NCBI RefSeq assembly: GCF_024807945.1
Contig: NZ_JANUFD010000003.1
Location: 310,001-374,000 of the forward strand
Source: Pseudomonas sp. JUb42
GTDB taxonomy: Bacteria > Pseudomonadota > Gammaproteobacteria > Pseudomonadales > Pseudomonadaceae
Direction: 5' to 3'
Length of the DNA: 64,000 bases
The notes below the pieces were generated by a model that saw only the letters and a program-made list of their open reading frames with translations, was not told where the DNA came from and did not search any database. Position numbers and translations under genes: made by a program. Below, piece after piece: positions 37,280 to 44,664 of the stretch. Positions within the stretch are counted from its first letter, which is position 1; each line of letters opens with the position of its first letter.

Positions 37280-37591
37280 ATGAAAGCCCGTATCACACTC
37301 ATGGCATCCGCTTTGGGCCTGTTGTCGCTCACTGGTTGTGCAACGTCTCTCGACTCCGGCGCAGAGAAGGTTCAAATCGTCACCGCCACTCAGAAAGAGC
37401 GTTTGTGTCAGTCGCTCGGCGTCGTCAGCACAGAACAGCGCATCGGTCCCAACAAGCCGAGCAATGCGATGAACAAGGCAATCAATGAGGTTGCTCGTAA
37501 GGGTGGGAATGGCATCTTCATTGTGTCGAGCAACCTAGACTGGGCAGAAGGCGCATCGGTTACTGCCGAAGCGTTGCAATGCAAGTTCTAG
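37280..37591 (+). CDS. Small lipoprotein (DUF4156-like)
   Basis: A 103-residue lipoprotein: signal peptide with lipobox SLTGC, then a short domain with two further cysteines (RLCQSLG and ALQCKF), as in DUF4156/RcsF-like folds held by disulfides. The ribosome site AGGAAGGAACT precedes ATG 37280. Probably anchored in the outer membrane. Role unknown. Confidence 0.7.
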   Translation: MKARITLMASALGLLSLTGCATSLDSGAEKVQIVTATQKERLCQSLGVVSTEQRIGPNKPSNAMNKAINEVARKGGNGIFIVSSNLDWAEGASVTAEALQCKF

Positions 37592-37600
37592 CCCACTCAG

Positions 37601-37627
37601 ATAAGTAGGAAAATCCCGCACCAGGTC
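37601..37627 (+). repeat. GTAGGAAAATCCCGCACCAGGT intergenic repeat, copy 2
   Basis: ATAAGTAGGAAAATCCCGCA then CCAGGTC, 10 bases after the lipoprotein stop. It differs from copy 1 by two single-base insertions. Confidence 0.55.
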
Positions 37628-37916
37628 ATCCAGCTGCACCCCAAGCCTCGCCGTCAACGCGGGGCCGGGTCATTAGAAGGGCGTAGATTTTCGCGTCCGC
37701 GAAAAATCAGGGAAGGAAACCATTGGACCATAGCAACGTTGCCCTTGCCTTTAGGGGATAGGTACGCCTGGAATCAGCAAAACCTTCAAATCAACCCATC
37801 GACCAAGCTGCATCGATCAACGCAGAACCGAAAAGCCACGCAACGTGGTGAATAGGTTCTGAGGGTGAGGGACAACGTCGACATCTTCGAGCCTGAAATT
37901 CCGACTTTTTCAACAG

Positions 37917-37939
37917 AATCGGCCATAAGCAGTCGTTCA
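37917..37939 (+). repeat. Island dispersed motif ATCGGCCAnAAGCAGTC, copy 1
   Basis: AATCGGCCATAAGCAGTCGT followed by TCA. One of several similar motifs confined to gaps between island modules. Confidence 0.5.
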
Positions 37940-38297
37940 CGGGAGGCAGCTGTCGACCGGAGGCGGCCGGTGGATACCGTTAGAAACCGACCAGTTTACC
38001 TATTTATCATTTCTTTCATTCGAGCACTGAGTTGAACTCTGTGGAGGCTTCGCCTCACTCATGCAAACATGAACCTACCGTGCAAACGTAGGAAGGGAAA
38101 TTTTTGGTGCGCACGCTAAAGAACATGAGCACGCTTCAAGGCATGGTTTTCTCTCAAGGGCAAGCATCTAAACTGACGCCAACGTTTGAGCATCCCTTAC
38201 CCAAAGAGCTTGCCTGCGTAGATGACGCTCGCGCGACCGTACTCAATCCGTTACCCTCGTAAAAAATTAAATCATACCCAGCGGAGCCCAAGTCACA

Positions 38298-39506
38298 ATG
38301 GAAAGTGTGATCGATAAACTCACAAAAAACATCAACGAATCTGTCGAGCAAAACGCTGCTCCATTCATAACATATATTATAGGTAATAATGGAACAGGGA
38401 AAAGTAGACTACTTGCCAAAATATGCGAGCTATATGAAAACCTTAAAACGAGCGACGTTCGCTCGATCCTATGCATCAGCAACTCCATAACAGATCGTTT
38501 TGTATTTGGCGACGGACATAGGAGGAAATACTTAGGCGCGCGCAATGTAGGTAATGCCATTTTTAAGAGTTCGATTGATCGCGAAATAGCGAAATATTTA
38601 ATTAGAGGTCTGAAGCCTGGGAAAACTGTTTACCTTGAACAACTTTGGAAATTGTTTGGCCTTGAGTTCTCCATTAACTTTCCTGATGAGGTCAAGCGTC
38701 GCTACAAAAGATCCAACCTTTCCGCAACTGTAGATAACAGAAAACTTAAAAATACTGCGATCGAGAATATAATAGACGAAGAAGGCAGAGCATGGATTGG
38801 GCAAATTATTGAAAATGGAGTTGAAATCAACAAAATCACACTGAAGCAAGCTAAATACTTAAGTGCGTACTTTGGCTTAAACCCTGAGGTTCAGCTTTTT
38901 ACCGAAAGAGATAATAAAATACTCAGCTATTCAGAGCTAAGCTCCGGGGAGCAAAACAGAATTGCCACCGCATTAAAGATCATTGCAAATGCCGAAAACA
39001 ATACATTGGTGCTGATCGATGAGCCCGAAATTAGTCTGCACTTAAGATGGCAAATGGATTTTCATAATTTCATAACTGAAATCATGTCAGAGCATCAAAA
39101 CTATCACGTATTGATAGCTACGCACTCGCCTATCATCGTCTCTGAGGCAGCCAAAGACCCAGAGACAGACGCTATAATTGTACTTCAATCCGCAACTATG
39201 GCTATGGCAGTCAGCAGCAATCAACTTGAGTACATCGAATACAAATCTAAAAACTCAGAGTCATTTGGAAGCTGCGAAGAGCTTACTCTTGACCTCTTTG
39301 ATACTGCGACTTATAACACCACCGCCATTGATCATAAAATCACGGAGGTAATACTTGATGCCACCGAGTCTGGCGAGTCAATTCAGCATGGAATAAGGGA
39401 ACTCAATGAGCTAATATATAAGGCGGGGATATCTGATGATAAAATTCTTACTATAAAGGAAGCCATTGGTTTAATTGAAAGATATGCCAAGGGAATGTCA
39501 ATGTGA
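38298..39506 (+). CDS. ptuA: Septu defence ATPase PtuA
   Basis: A 402-residue ABC/SMC-type AAA ATPase: Walker A GNNGTGKSRLL (Lys35), signature LSSGEQNRIATAL (about 213-225), Walker B NTLVLIDEPEISLH (about 234-247), and a switch His in LIATHSP. This architecture together with a downstream HNH nuclease gene is the Septu anti-phage system, in which PtuA senses infection and PtuB cleaves DNA. ATG at 38298 has GGAG 12 bases upstream. The gene is AT-rich. A retron-associated Septu-like ATPase is an alternative, but no reverse transcriptase is nearby. Confidence 0.85.
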   Translation: MESVIDKLTKNINESVEQNAAPFITYIIGNNGTGKSRLLAKICELYENLKTSDVRSILCISNSITDRFVFGDGHRRKYLGARNVGNAIFKSSIDREIAKYLIRGLKPGKTVYLEQLWKLFGLEFSINFPDEVKRRYKRSNLSATVDNRKLKNTAIENIIDEEGRAWIGQIIENGVEINKITLKQAKYLSAYFGLNPEVQLFTERDNKILSYSELSSGEQNRIATALKIIANAENNTLVLIDEPEISLHLRWQMDFHNFITEIMSEHQNYHVLIATHSPIIVSEAAKDPETDAIIVLQSATMAMAVSSNQLEYIEYKSKNSESFGSCEELTLDLFDTATYNTTAIDHKITEVILDATESGESIQHGIRELNELIYKAGISDDKILTIKEAIGLIERYAKGMSM

Positions 39507-40204
39507 AAAATATAGCTGATAAGACAGAACGTAAAACGCTAAAGAAGCTACAAGACTTAATCAACAGTCGCTCAATAAAGCCAAGTGAGGCCTGGGGCTG
39601 CTTCTCAAACCCTAAATCTGTACATGCGTTCAAAAAATACACTGTGAACTTTACCGATGAAGAGATAAAAAGCCTTAATGAATTACGGGAAAAAGTCAAA
39701 AAAATCCTTAAACAAAAAATCAGCAAAAGATGCGCTTATTGCAAAAGAGCAATGGGGCAGCATGGAATGTCATGGAATATTGAACACATACGTTGCAAAT
39801 CTAAGCACCCAAAAATGACCTTTGCATTAAACAATCTTACGTACGCTTGCCTAGACTGTAACTTGGTAAAAAACAACGCAGTGGATAATAAGGCAAACTA
39901 TATATTTGATATCATAGATCCAAATTCCAAAGGATTCAGGTACGGGGAAAATATTGGTTTCCTTCAGCTATCTACCGACAGCATCCATGTTCTAAAGTAC
40001 AAGCCTATGAGCAAGGCAGGCAATAAAACTTACGAGAAACTTAAATTCAGAGAACTTGAACATATTGAACTACTTTGCAGTCTGAATGACACGATAGGGT
40101 CGCTCTGCGACAGAATAGATGAAAGACTCCCACGTTTGGCATCTTCAGATGATACATTAGAGCTGGCAGAGTTTTTACAAAACATGAAATTTAGGCTTAT
40201 CTAG
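39503..40204 (+). CDS. ptuB: Septu HNH nuclease PtuB
   Basis: A 233-residue HNH endonuclease: CAYCKRAMG, then NIEHIRCKSKHP and LTYACLDCNLVKNN (about residues 74-130), giving two CxxC zinc pairs around the catalytic His. GTG start overlaps the ptuA stop (ATGTGA) with AAGGGA upstream, so the two proteins are translationally coupled, as expected for subunits of one complex. Confidence 0.85.
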   Translation: MKNIADKTERKTLKKLQDLINSRSIKPSEAWGCFSNPKSVHAFKKYTVNFTDEEIKSLNELREKVKKILKQKISKRCAYCKRAMGQHGMSWNIEHIRCKSKHPKMTFALNNLTYACLDCNLVKNNAVDNKANYIFDIIDPNSKGFRYGENIGFLQLSTDSIHVLKYKPMSKAGNKTYEKLKFRELEHIELLCSLNDTIGSLCDRIDERLPRLASSDDTLELAEFLQNMKFRLI

Positions 40205-40653
40205 GATTTTCAATCCACTCTAACAATGCGGCCATCGGCGCCTGTGACGAGGACAGTCTTGCGCTTTTATATGCGTGCATTACTTTCCGTCCTCATGCGT
40301 TTTACTCAATTAGGTGAATGACAGGTTGCCTCTCCTTTAGAAACGTTAGCGAGTGCGCACTCTATTTTTCTGGGTATTTTTAGCCGTTTACCGCGCTTCG
40401 CGACAGGCGGCAATCGGCCAGAAGCTGACACTCAAACGGCGCTCTACCCATTGCTGGGGCCATAGATCGCTGGCAGCCCCCTCCAATGCATTCTACAAAT
40501 ACCAGTGGTGGCTAGAGTGTTTAGCGCATTGACATCACCTATGTAATAAATCCTTGTTTTCGTATTGGTTTCCGAAAATAGCATGAGCACTCACCGTGTA
40601 CTTTCGTAGATACATCGACTTATCCATGTTGTAGACGATTATCCACAGGAAGT
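40205..40653. other. 449-bp non-coding gap
   Basis: No gene seen. It contains one copy of the ATCGGCCA motif (40412-40430) and otherwise unremarkable sequence between the Septu pair and the convergent efflux gene. Confidence 0.45.
40412..40430 (+). repeat. Island dispersed motif, copy 2
   Basis: AATCGGCCAGAAGCTGACA, in the gap after ptuB. Confidence 0.5.
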
Positions 40654-41844
40654 TTAGTGTGGCCTAGGTCTTATAGGCAGGAAGATAGTGAGAAGACCGA
40701 TCAACGGGAGAAATGAACAAATCTTGTACACAAATTCGATACTTGTCCAATCCGCAAGTAACCCTAGTATTGCTGAGCCAACGCCGCCCATGCCAAAAGC
40801 CAGGCCAAAGAAAAGCCCCGAGACCATGCCAACGCGGCCTGGTAATAGTTCATGGGCATATACAACTATGGCTGAAAACGCAGAAGACAAGATGAAGCCG
40901 ATAAGCAAGCTAAGGCCAATCGTCGCATCAAGTCCCATATAGGGTAGGGCAAGGGTAAACGGTAAAACGCCCAGTATTGAACCCCAGATGACTTTTTTCC
41001 GTCCCACACGGTCTCCAATAGGCCCACCAATAAACCCACCCGCTGCAGACGCCGCTAAAAACATGAAGAGGTAGACCTGCGCTGACTCGACAGCGACATG
41101 GAAGTGGCTAACCAGATAGAAGGTGTAATAGCTCGTAATGCTGGCAAGGTAAAAAAATTTAGAAAATATGAGCGCGATCAGTACAGCGAGTGCGAGCTTT
41201 ATCTGTTTTGCCGAGAAATGAGGCGTAACGGCAAAGGACGCCCGATCTCGGCGCGCCGGTAGATGCTTTTCAGATCTACTGGCAATCATAGTCAGCACAG
41301 CGATGCCGGCCAATGCCAAAAGGGCTACACAGCTCAAGCTTTCATGACCTCGCGGCAGTATGAAAAATGCTGCCAGCAACGGGCCTAACGACGATCCGAC
41401 ACTTCCACCCACTTGAAAAATCGATTGGGCTAAGCCATGAGCCCCGCCTGCCGCGACGTGTGCAATACGTGATGCTTCGGGATGGAAGATCGAAGACCCA
41501 GCGCCTAGCATCACCGCGCCTAGCAAAAGGCCAATGTAAGTAGGCGCCAACGCAAGAACGAACATTCCTGTCATGGTGAAGGCCATGCCGACCGGCAGTA
41601 AGTAAGGTGTTGGATGACGATCAGTATATCGTCCAATCAGGGGCTGAAGCAGTGAGGCGGTAACCTGATACGTGAGAGTCAAAGATCCGATCTGCGCGAA
41701 ACTTAGATCGAACCCTCCCTTAAGTATTGGATAGATTGCCGGAAGCAGTGCTTGCATCAAGTCGTTCAGCAGATGGCAAAAGCTTATAGCCCCCAGAATT
41801 GAGTAAATCGTAGGGCCCGGAGAAGAAGCGGCGGTGTGCGTCAC
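40654..41844 (-). CDS. Fosmidomycin resistance-type MFS efflux pump
   Basis: A 396-residue, 12-helix MFS protein of the Fsr group: N-terminal SILGAISFCHLLNDLMQALLPAIYP, motif A-type GRYTDRHPTPY and GPIGDRVGRKKVIWG between helices 8 and 9, and the FHPEASR segment characteristic of Fsr. These pumps export fosmidomycin and related compounds. Start at GTG 41844, which follows AAGGAT. The frame extends to 41889 without a ribosome site. Divergent from an AraC regulator that probably controls it. Confidence 0.85.
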   Translation of the reverse strand: MTHTAASSPGPTIYSILGAISFCHLLNDLMQALLPAIYPILKGGFDLSFAQIGSLTLTYQVTASLLQPLIGRYTDRHPTPYLLPVGMAFTMTGMFVLALAPTYIGLLLGAVMLGAGSSIFHPEASRIAHVAAGGAHGLAQSIFQVGGSVGSSLGPLLAAFFILPRGHESLSCVALLALAGIAVLTMIASRSEKHLPARRDRASFAVTPHFSAKQIKLALAVLIALIFSKFFYLASITSYYTFYLVSHFHVAVESAQVYLFMFLAASAAGGFIGGPIGDRVGRKKVIWGSILGVLPFTLALPYMGLDATIGLSLLIGFILSSAFSAIVVYAHELLPGRVGMVSGLFFGLAFGMGGVGSAILGLLADWTSIEFVYKICSFLPLIGLLTIFLPIRPRPH

Positions 41845-41966
41845 GTGAGGATCCTTTGTAGAAAAGGGTTGAAGAATTGACCTATCCAAGCTTCAGCTAA
41901 GAATCACTCGCGTTCCACTTCAATTGGGGCTATTTTTTACTAGAGTGGGCCAAATATGAGAAAGCC

Positions 41967-42743
41967 GTGAAAGAGGCGTTGGATGGTGTAGTGCGCCCAG
42001 TGTTGGCACTAGAGAACCAGTACGCAGATGGGGACGCGCTCGCGGCGCATCATCATGAACGTGGTCAGTTGCTGTACGGTGCGTCCGGGGCAGTGATGGT
42101 GCGTACTGTACAAGGCACCTGGGTGATGCCTCCCCAGCGTGGAATATGGATTCCTCCTGGCGTTGTTCATGAGGTTCGTATGCTCGGAGAGGTCAGGACG
42201 TACAGCCTTTACCTGGAACCGGAGGCGTCGGCCAGGATGCCGACACGTTGTGAAGTGGTTGGCATTACTCGGTTTATGCGCAGCCTGATGTGTGAGGCAG
42301 TGGAGCTGTCAGCATCGTATGATCTCGACGGCCGTGCTGGCGCGCTCATGACACTCATTCAGTATGAGATGAAGCAGCTGTCAGTACTGCCTCTCTCGCT
42401 GCCTATTCCGGCGCACGACCTGCTTGCAAAACGCTGCCGTGACTTTCTTGGGAATCCAAGTCCACATGACACTATTGATCAATGGAGTGATGCGCTCGGG
42501 GTAAGTCGGCACACTTTCACGCGACTTTTTCGTAGAGAAACGGGCATGAGTCTGGCCGCCTGGCGGCAGCAAGCGTGTTTGATCGTTGCGTTACCCCGGC
42601 TCATCGCAGGAGAGAGGGTCACGTCCGTGGCACTTGAATTGGGATACGACAATCCCGCTGCTTTCACTACCATGTTCAAACGTGTGCTTGGGACTTCGCC
42701 GCGAAACTATCTCTCGCTCAGAAAGCTGGAAGAGTCATTCTAG
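41967..42743 (+). CDS. AraC-family regulator beside the efflux pump
   Basis: A 258-residue regulator: N-terminal cupin-like effector domain (HHHERGQLLYGASGAVMV, PPQRGIWIPPGVVHEV) and two C-terminal HTHs (WSDALGVSRHTFTRLFRRETGMSLAAWRQQ and VTSVALELGYDNPAAFTTMFKRVLGTSPRNY). GTG start at 41967. The 122-bp gap to the divergent pump should hold its operator. The ligand is unknown. Confidence 0.88.
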   Translation: MKEALDGVVRPVLALENQYADGDALAAHHHERGQLLYGASGAVMVRTVQGTWVMPPQRGIWIPPGVVHEVRMLGEVRTYSLYLEPEASARMPTRCEVVGITRFMRSLMCEAVELSASYDLDGRAGALMTLIQYEMKQLSVLPLSLPIPAHDLLAKRCRDFLGNPSPHDTIDQWSDALGVSRHTFTRLFRRETGMSLAAWRQQACLIVALPRLIAGERVTSVALELGYDNPAAFTTMFKRVLGTSPRNYLSLRKLEESF

Positions 42744-43102
42744 AATGCCGGCGAATTCGGGTGCGGTAGCCAATATTGGCTCGATTCGCTTGATGATGTT
42801 TCACCGCTGCGACCCTACCTAGAAAATTCGACTCATTCGCAGGGCAGTATCCATGTATTGTTGGCACTAAATGACTGGCCGCAGTGGGTCGAAAGCAGTC
42901 TTTCATGACAGGCTCAGATCGCCGAAGTACGAGATGACAGCCTTGCCAAGACACTCCTCTTTTTACCGGGCAAAGAATGGCGGCTTCGCGATAAATCTCC
43001 ACAGAGGGGCGGCCAGCACATCGGTTAGCCCTAAACGCTGTACAACCTCGTCGCCCAACCAGTAGAGTGAGAAGCATTATCAGTACCACATCGTGAGCCG
43101 CC
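42744..43102. promoter_or_regulatory. Gap before the iron module with island motif and Fur box
   Basis: A 359-bp gap without a gene. It holds a divergent copy of the island motif (42874-42910, GACTGGCCGCAGTGGGTCGA then AAGCAGTCTTTCATGAC) and a Fur-box-like palindrome just before the ECF sigma gene. Confidence 0.5.
43068..43082. promoter_or_regulatory. Fur-box-like operator upstream of the ECF sigma gene
   Basis: TGAGAAGCATTATCA. Its complement TGATAATGCTTCTCA matches one full Fur half-site (TGATAAT) and 5 of 7 bases of the other. Located 20 bp before the start codon, as expected for iron repression of a FecI-type gene. Confidence 0.65.
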
Positions 43103-43609
43103 ATGCAGGACGCTATCCACTCTTCCTCAGTCGGGCAGTTGTACAAGCAACATCACAGCTGGCTCCAAGGGTGGTTACATCGGCGGCTAAGACACAGTGC
43201 GGATGCAGAGGATCTGGCGCACGATACTTTCCTGAGAGTGCTGCATACCCCGCAAAAGGCCATTGAGCTGCGTCAACCCATGGCGTTTCTCGCAACCATC
43301 GCCAACGGCTTGCTGATTAATCGATGGCGTCGCCAGGCCATTGAGCAAGCTTACCTACAAGCCTTGGCGGCACGGCCCGAAGACGTCGAACCCTCCCCGG
43401 AAGAGCGTCACCTGACAATTGAAACACTGCTTGAGCTGGACTCGCTGTTGCTGGGGCTCTCAGTTGCAGTGCGACAGATATTCTTGATGTCCCAGCTCGA
43501 CGGCATGACCTATCCGCAGATTGCCGTGCAGCTGGGGTTGACGGTGCCGCAGGTACAGCGGGCCATGACTAAAGCATTCAGCGTCTGCTATGCGAGCCGG
43601 TTCGAATGA
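43103..43609 (+). CDS. FecI-type ECF sigma factor
   Basis: A 168-residue ECF sigma factor of the iron-starvation group: region 2 HSADAEDLAHDTFLRVL and region 4 LDGMTYPQIAVQLGLTVPQVQRAMTKAF. It would direct RNA polymerase to the downstream receptor when the anti-sigma protein relays siderophore binding. It overlaps the fecR-type gene by 4 bases (ATGA) and is preceded by a Fur-like box. Confidence 0.92.
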   Translation: MQDAIHSSSVGQLYKQHHSWLQGWLHRRLRHSADAEDLAHDTFLRVLHTPQKAIELRQPMAFLATIANGLLINRWRRQAIEQAYLQALAARPEDVEPSPEERHLTIETLLELDSLLLGLSVAVRQIFLMSQLDGMTYPQIAVQLGLTVPQVQRAMTKAFSVCYASRFE

Positions 43610-44568
43610 GCGGCGCCGTTGAACCTAAGGTGCGCGACAGCGCCATCCATTGGATGGTCAGGTTGCAGTCCGGGGTCATGAGCGCGGATGAGCAAGAGGC
43701 ATTTCAACGATGGCGGGACGCCAATGACGCACATGCCCAAGCCTGGCAACGGGTGGCAAGCCTTGCCTTGCCCCGTCAACCGGGCGCCGATCTGTTGCGT
43801 GACCCAACCGCCCGCAAGGCGCTGGAATCCGCCGGACCGGAAATGCAACATCGTCGGCAGTTACTCAAGCGTATGGTGGTGCTGGGACTTCTAGGAGCAG
43901 CTACCTGGCAGAGCGCAGACTCTACGACCTTGCGGGCAGCATTCGCCAATTACCAAACCGGTACCGGTGAACGCCGCAAGTGGACGCTCGCGGATGGCAG
44001 CGCGCTCTGGCTTAACACTGCAAGCGCGGTCAATCTGGACTTCAATCCTTCCGTGCGCGGATTGCGTCTGATCGAAGGTGAACTGTCCTTGATCTCAGCG
44101 CCTGATGCGCGTGCACTGCAATTGCTGACGGCTGATGCGTTGCTGCGGACAACGGACTCACAATTTCTCGTGCGTCACGACAGACAAGGCACGCTGGTCA
44201 CCGTACTGAAAGGACAGGTCAAGGTTCAGTCGCGACGCAATCAAACATTTGTACCGCTTGAAGCGGGCTGGCAAACCCGGGTTGATAACGCTGGAATCGA
44301 AACCGCCAGTCGCGCGGATTTACCGGCTGCTCAAGCCTGGTTGCGCGGAACTCTGCCTGCCGAACGCATGCGGCTGGATGATCTATTGGCAGAGCTGTCA
44401 CGCTACCGTCCGGGCGTGCTGCGCTGCCACGAACAGGTTGCGGGGTTGCGGCTGACGGGAAGTTTTTCACTCGACAACACCGACGCGGCCTTGACCCTGA
44501 TGGCTCGTTCCCTGCCGGTACGTATCGAACGGCTGACACGCTATTGGGTCACCGTGATGCCCGCCTGA
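43606..44568 (+). CDS. FecR-type anti-sigma regulator
   Basis: A 320-residue FecR: cytoplasmic N-terminal DUF4880 helix bundle (AIHWMVRLQSGVMSADEQEAFQRWRDAND), one membrane helix (about 85-105), and periplasmic FecR domain (KWTLADGSALWLNTASAVNLDF) with a C-terminal STN-interacting part. It transmits the receptor signal to the ECF sigma factor. Confidence 0.92.
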   Translation: MSGAVEPKVRDSAIHWMVRLQSGVMSADEQEAFQRWRDANDAHAQAWQRVASLALPRQPGADLLRDPTARKALESAGPEMQHRRQLLKRMVVLGLLGAATWQSADSTTLRAAFANYQTGTGERRKWTLADGSALWLNTASAVNLDFNPSVRGLRLIEGELSLISAPDARALQLLTADALLRTTDSQFLVRHDRQGTLVTVLKGQVKVQSRRNQTFVPLEAGWQTRVDNAGIETASRADLPAAQAWLRGTLPAERMRLDDLLAELSRYRPGVLRCHEQVAGLRLTGSFSLDNTDAALTLMARSLPVRIERLTRYWVTVMPA

Positions 44569-44664
44569 ATTATTTTTTCGCCCGACCCGTAGTTTTTTAA
44601 ATCTCACTTGGCCTTTAGGCATCCCACCCGTCAGAGGTGGATCTGAAACCTTTAGGAGCCCCGC

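Larger units (their letters stand above)
37592..38297. other. 706-bp non-coding gap with repeats
   Basis: No credible gene. It holds copy 2 of the GTAGGAAATCCCGC repeat (37601-37627), copy 2 of the stem-loop (37636-37669) and one copy of the ATCGGCCA island motif (37917-37939). The rest looks like degenerate GC-rich DNA up to the AT-rich start of the Septu pair. Confidence 0.5.

Noticed and set aside
38298..40204. Retron-associated Septu-like module
   Set aside because: No reverse transcriptase gene or retron msr/msd RNA structure is visible near the ATPase/HNH pair.
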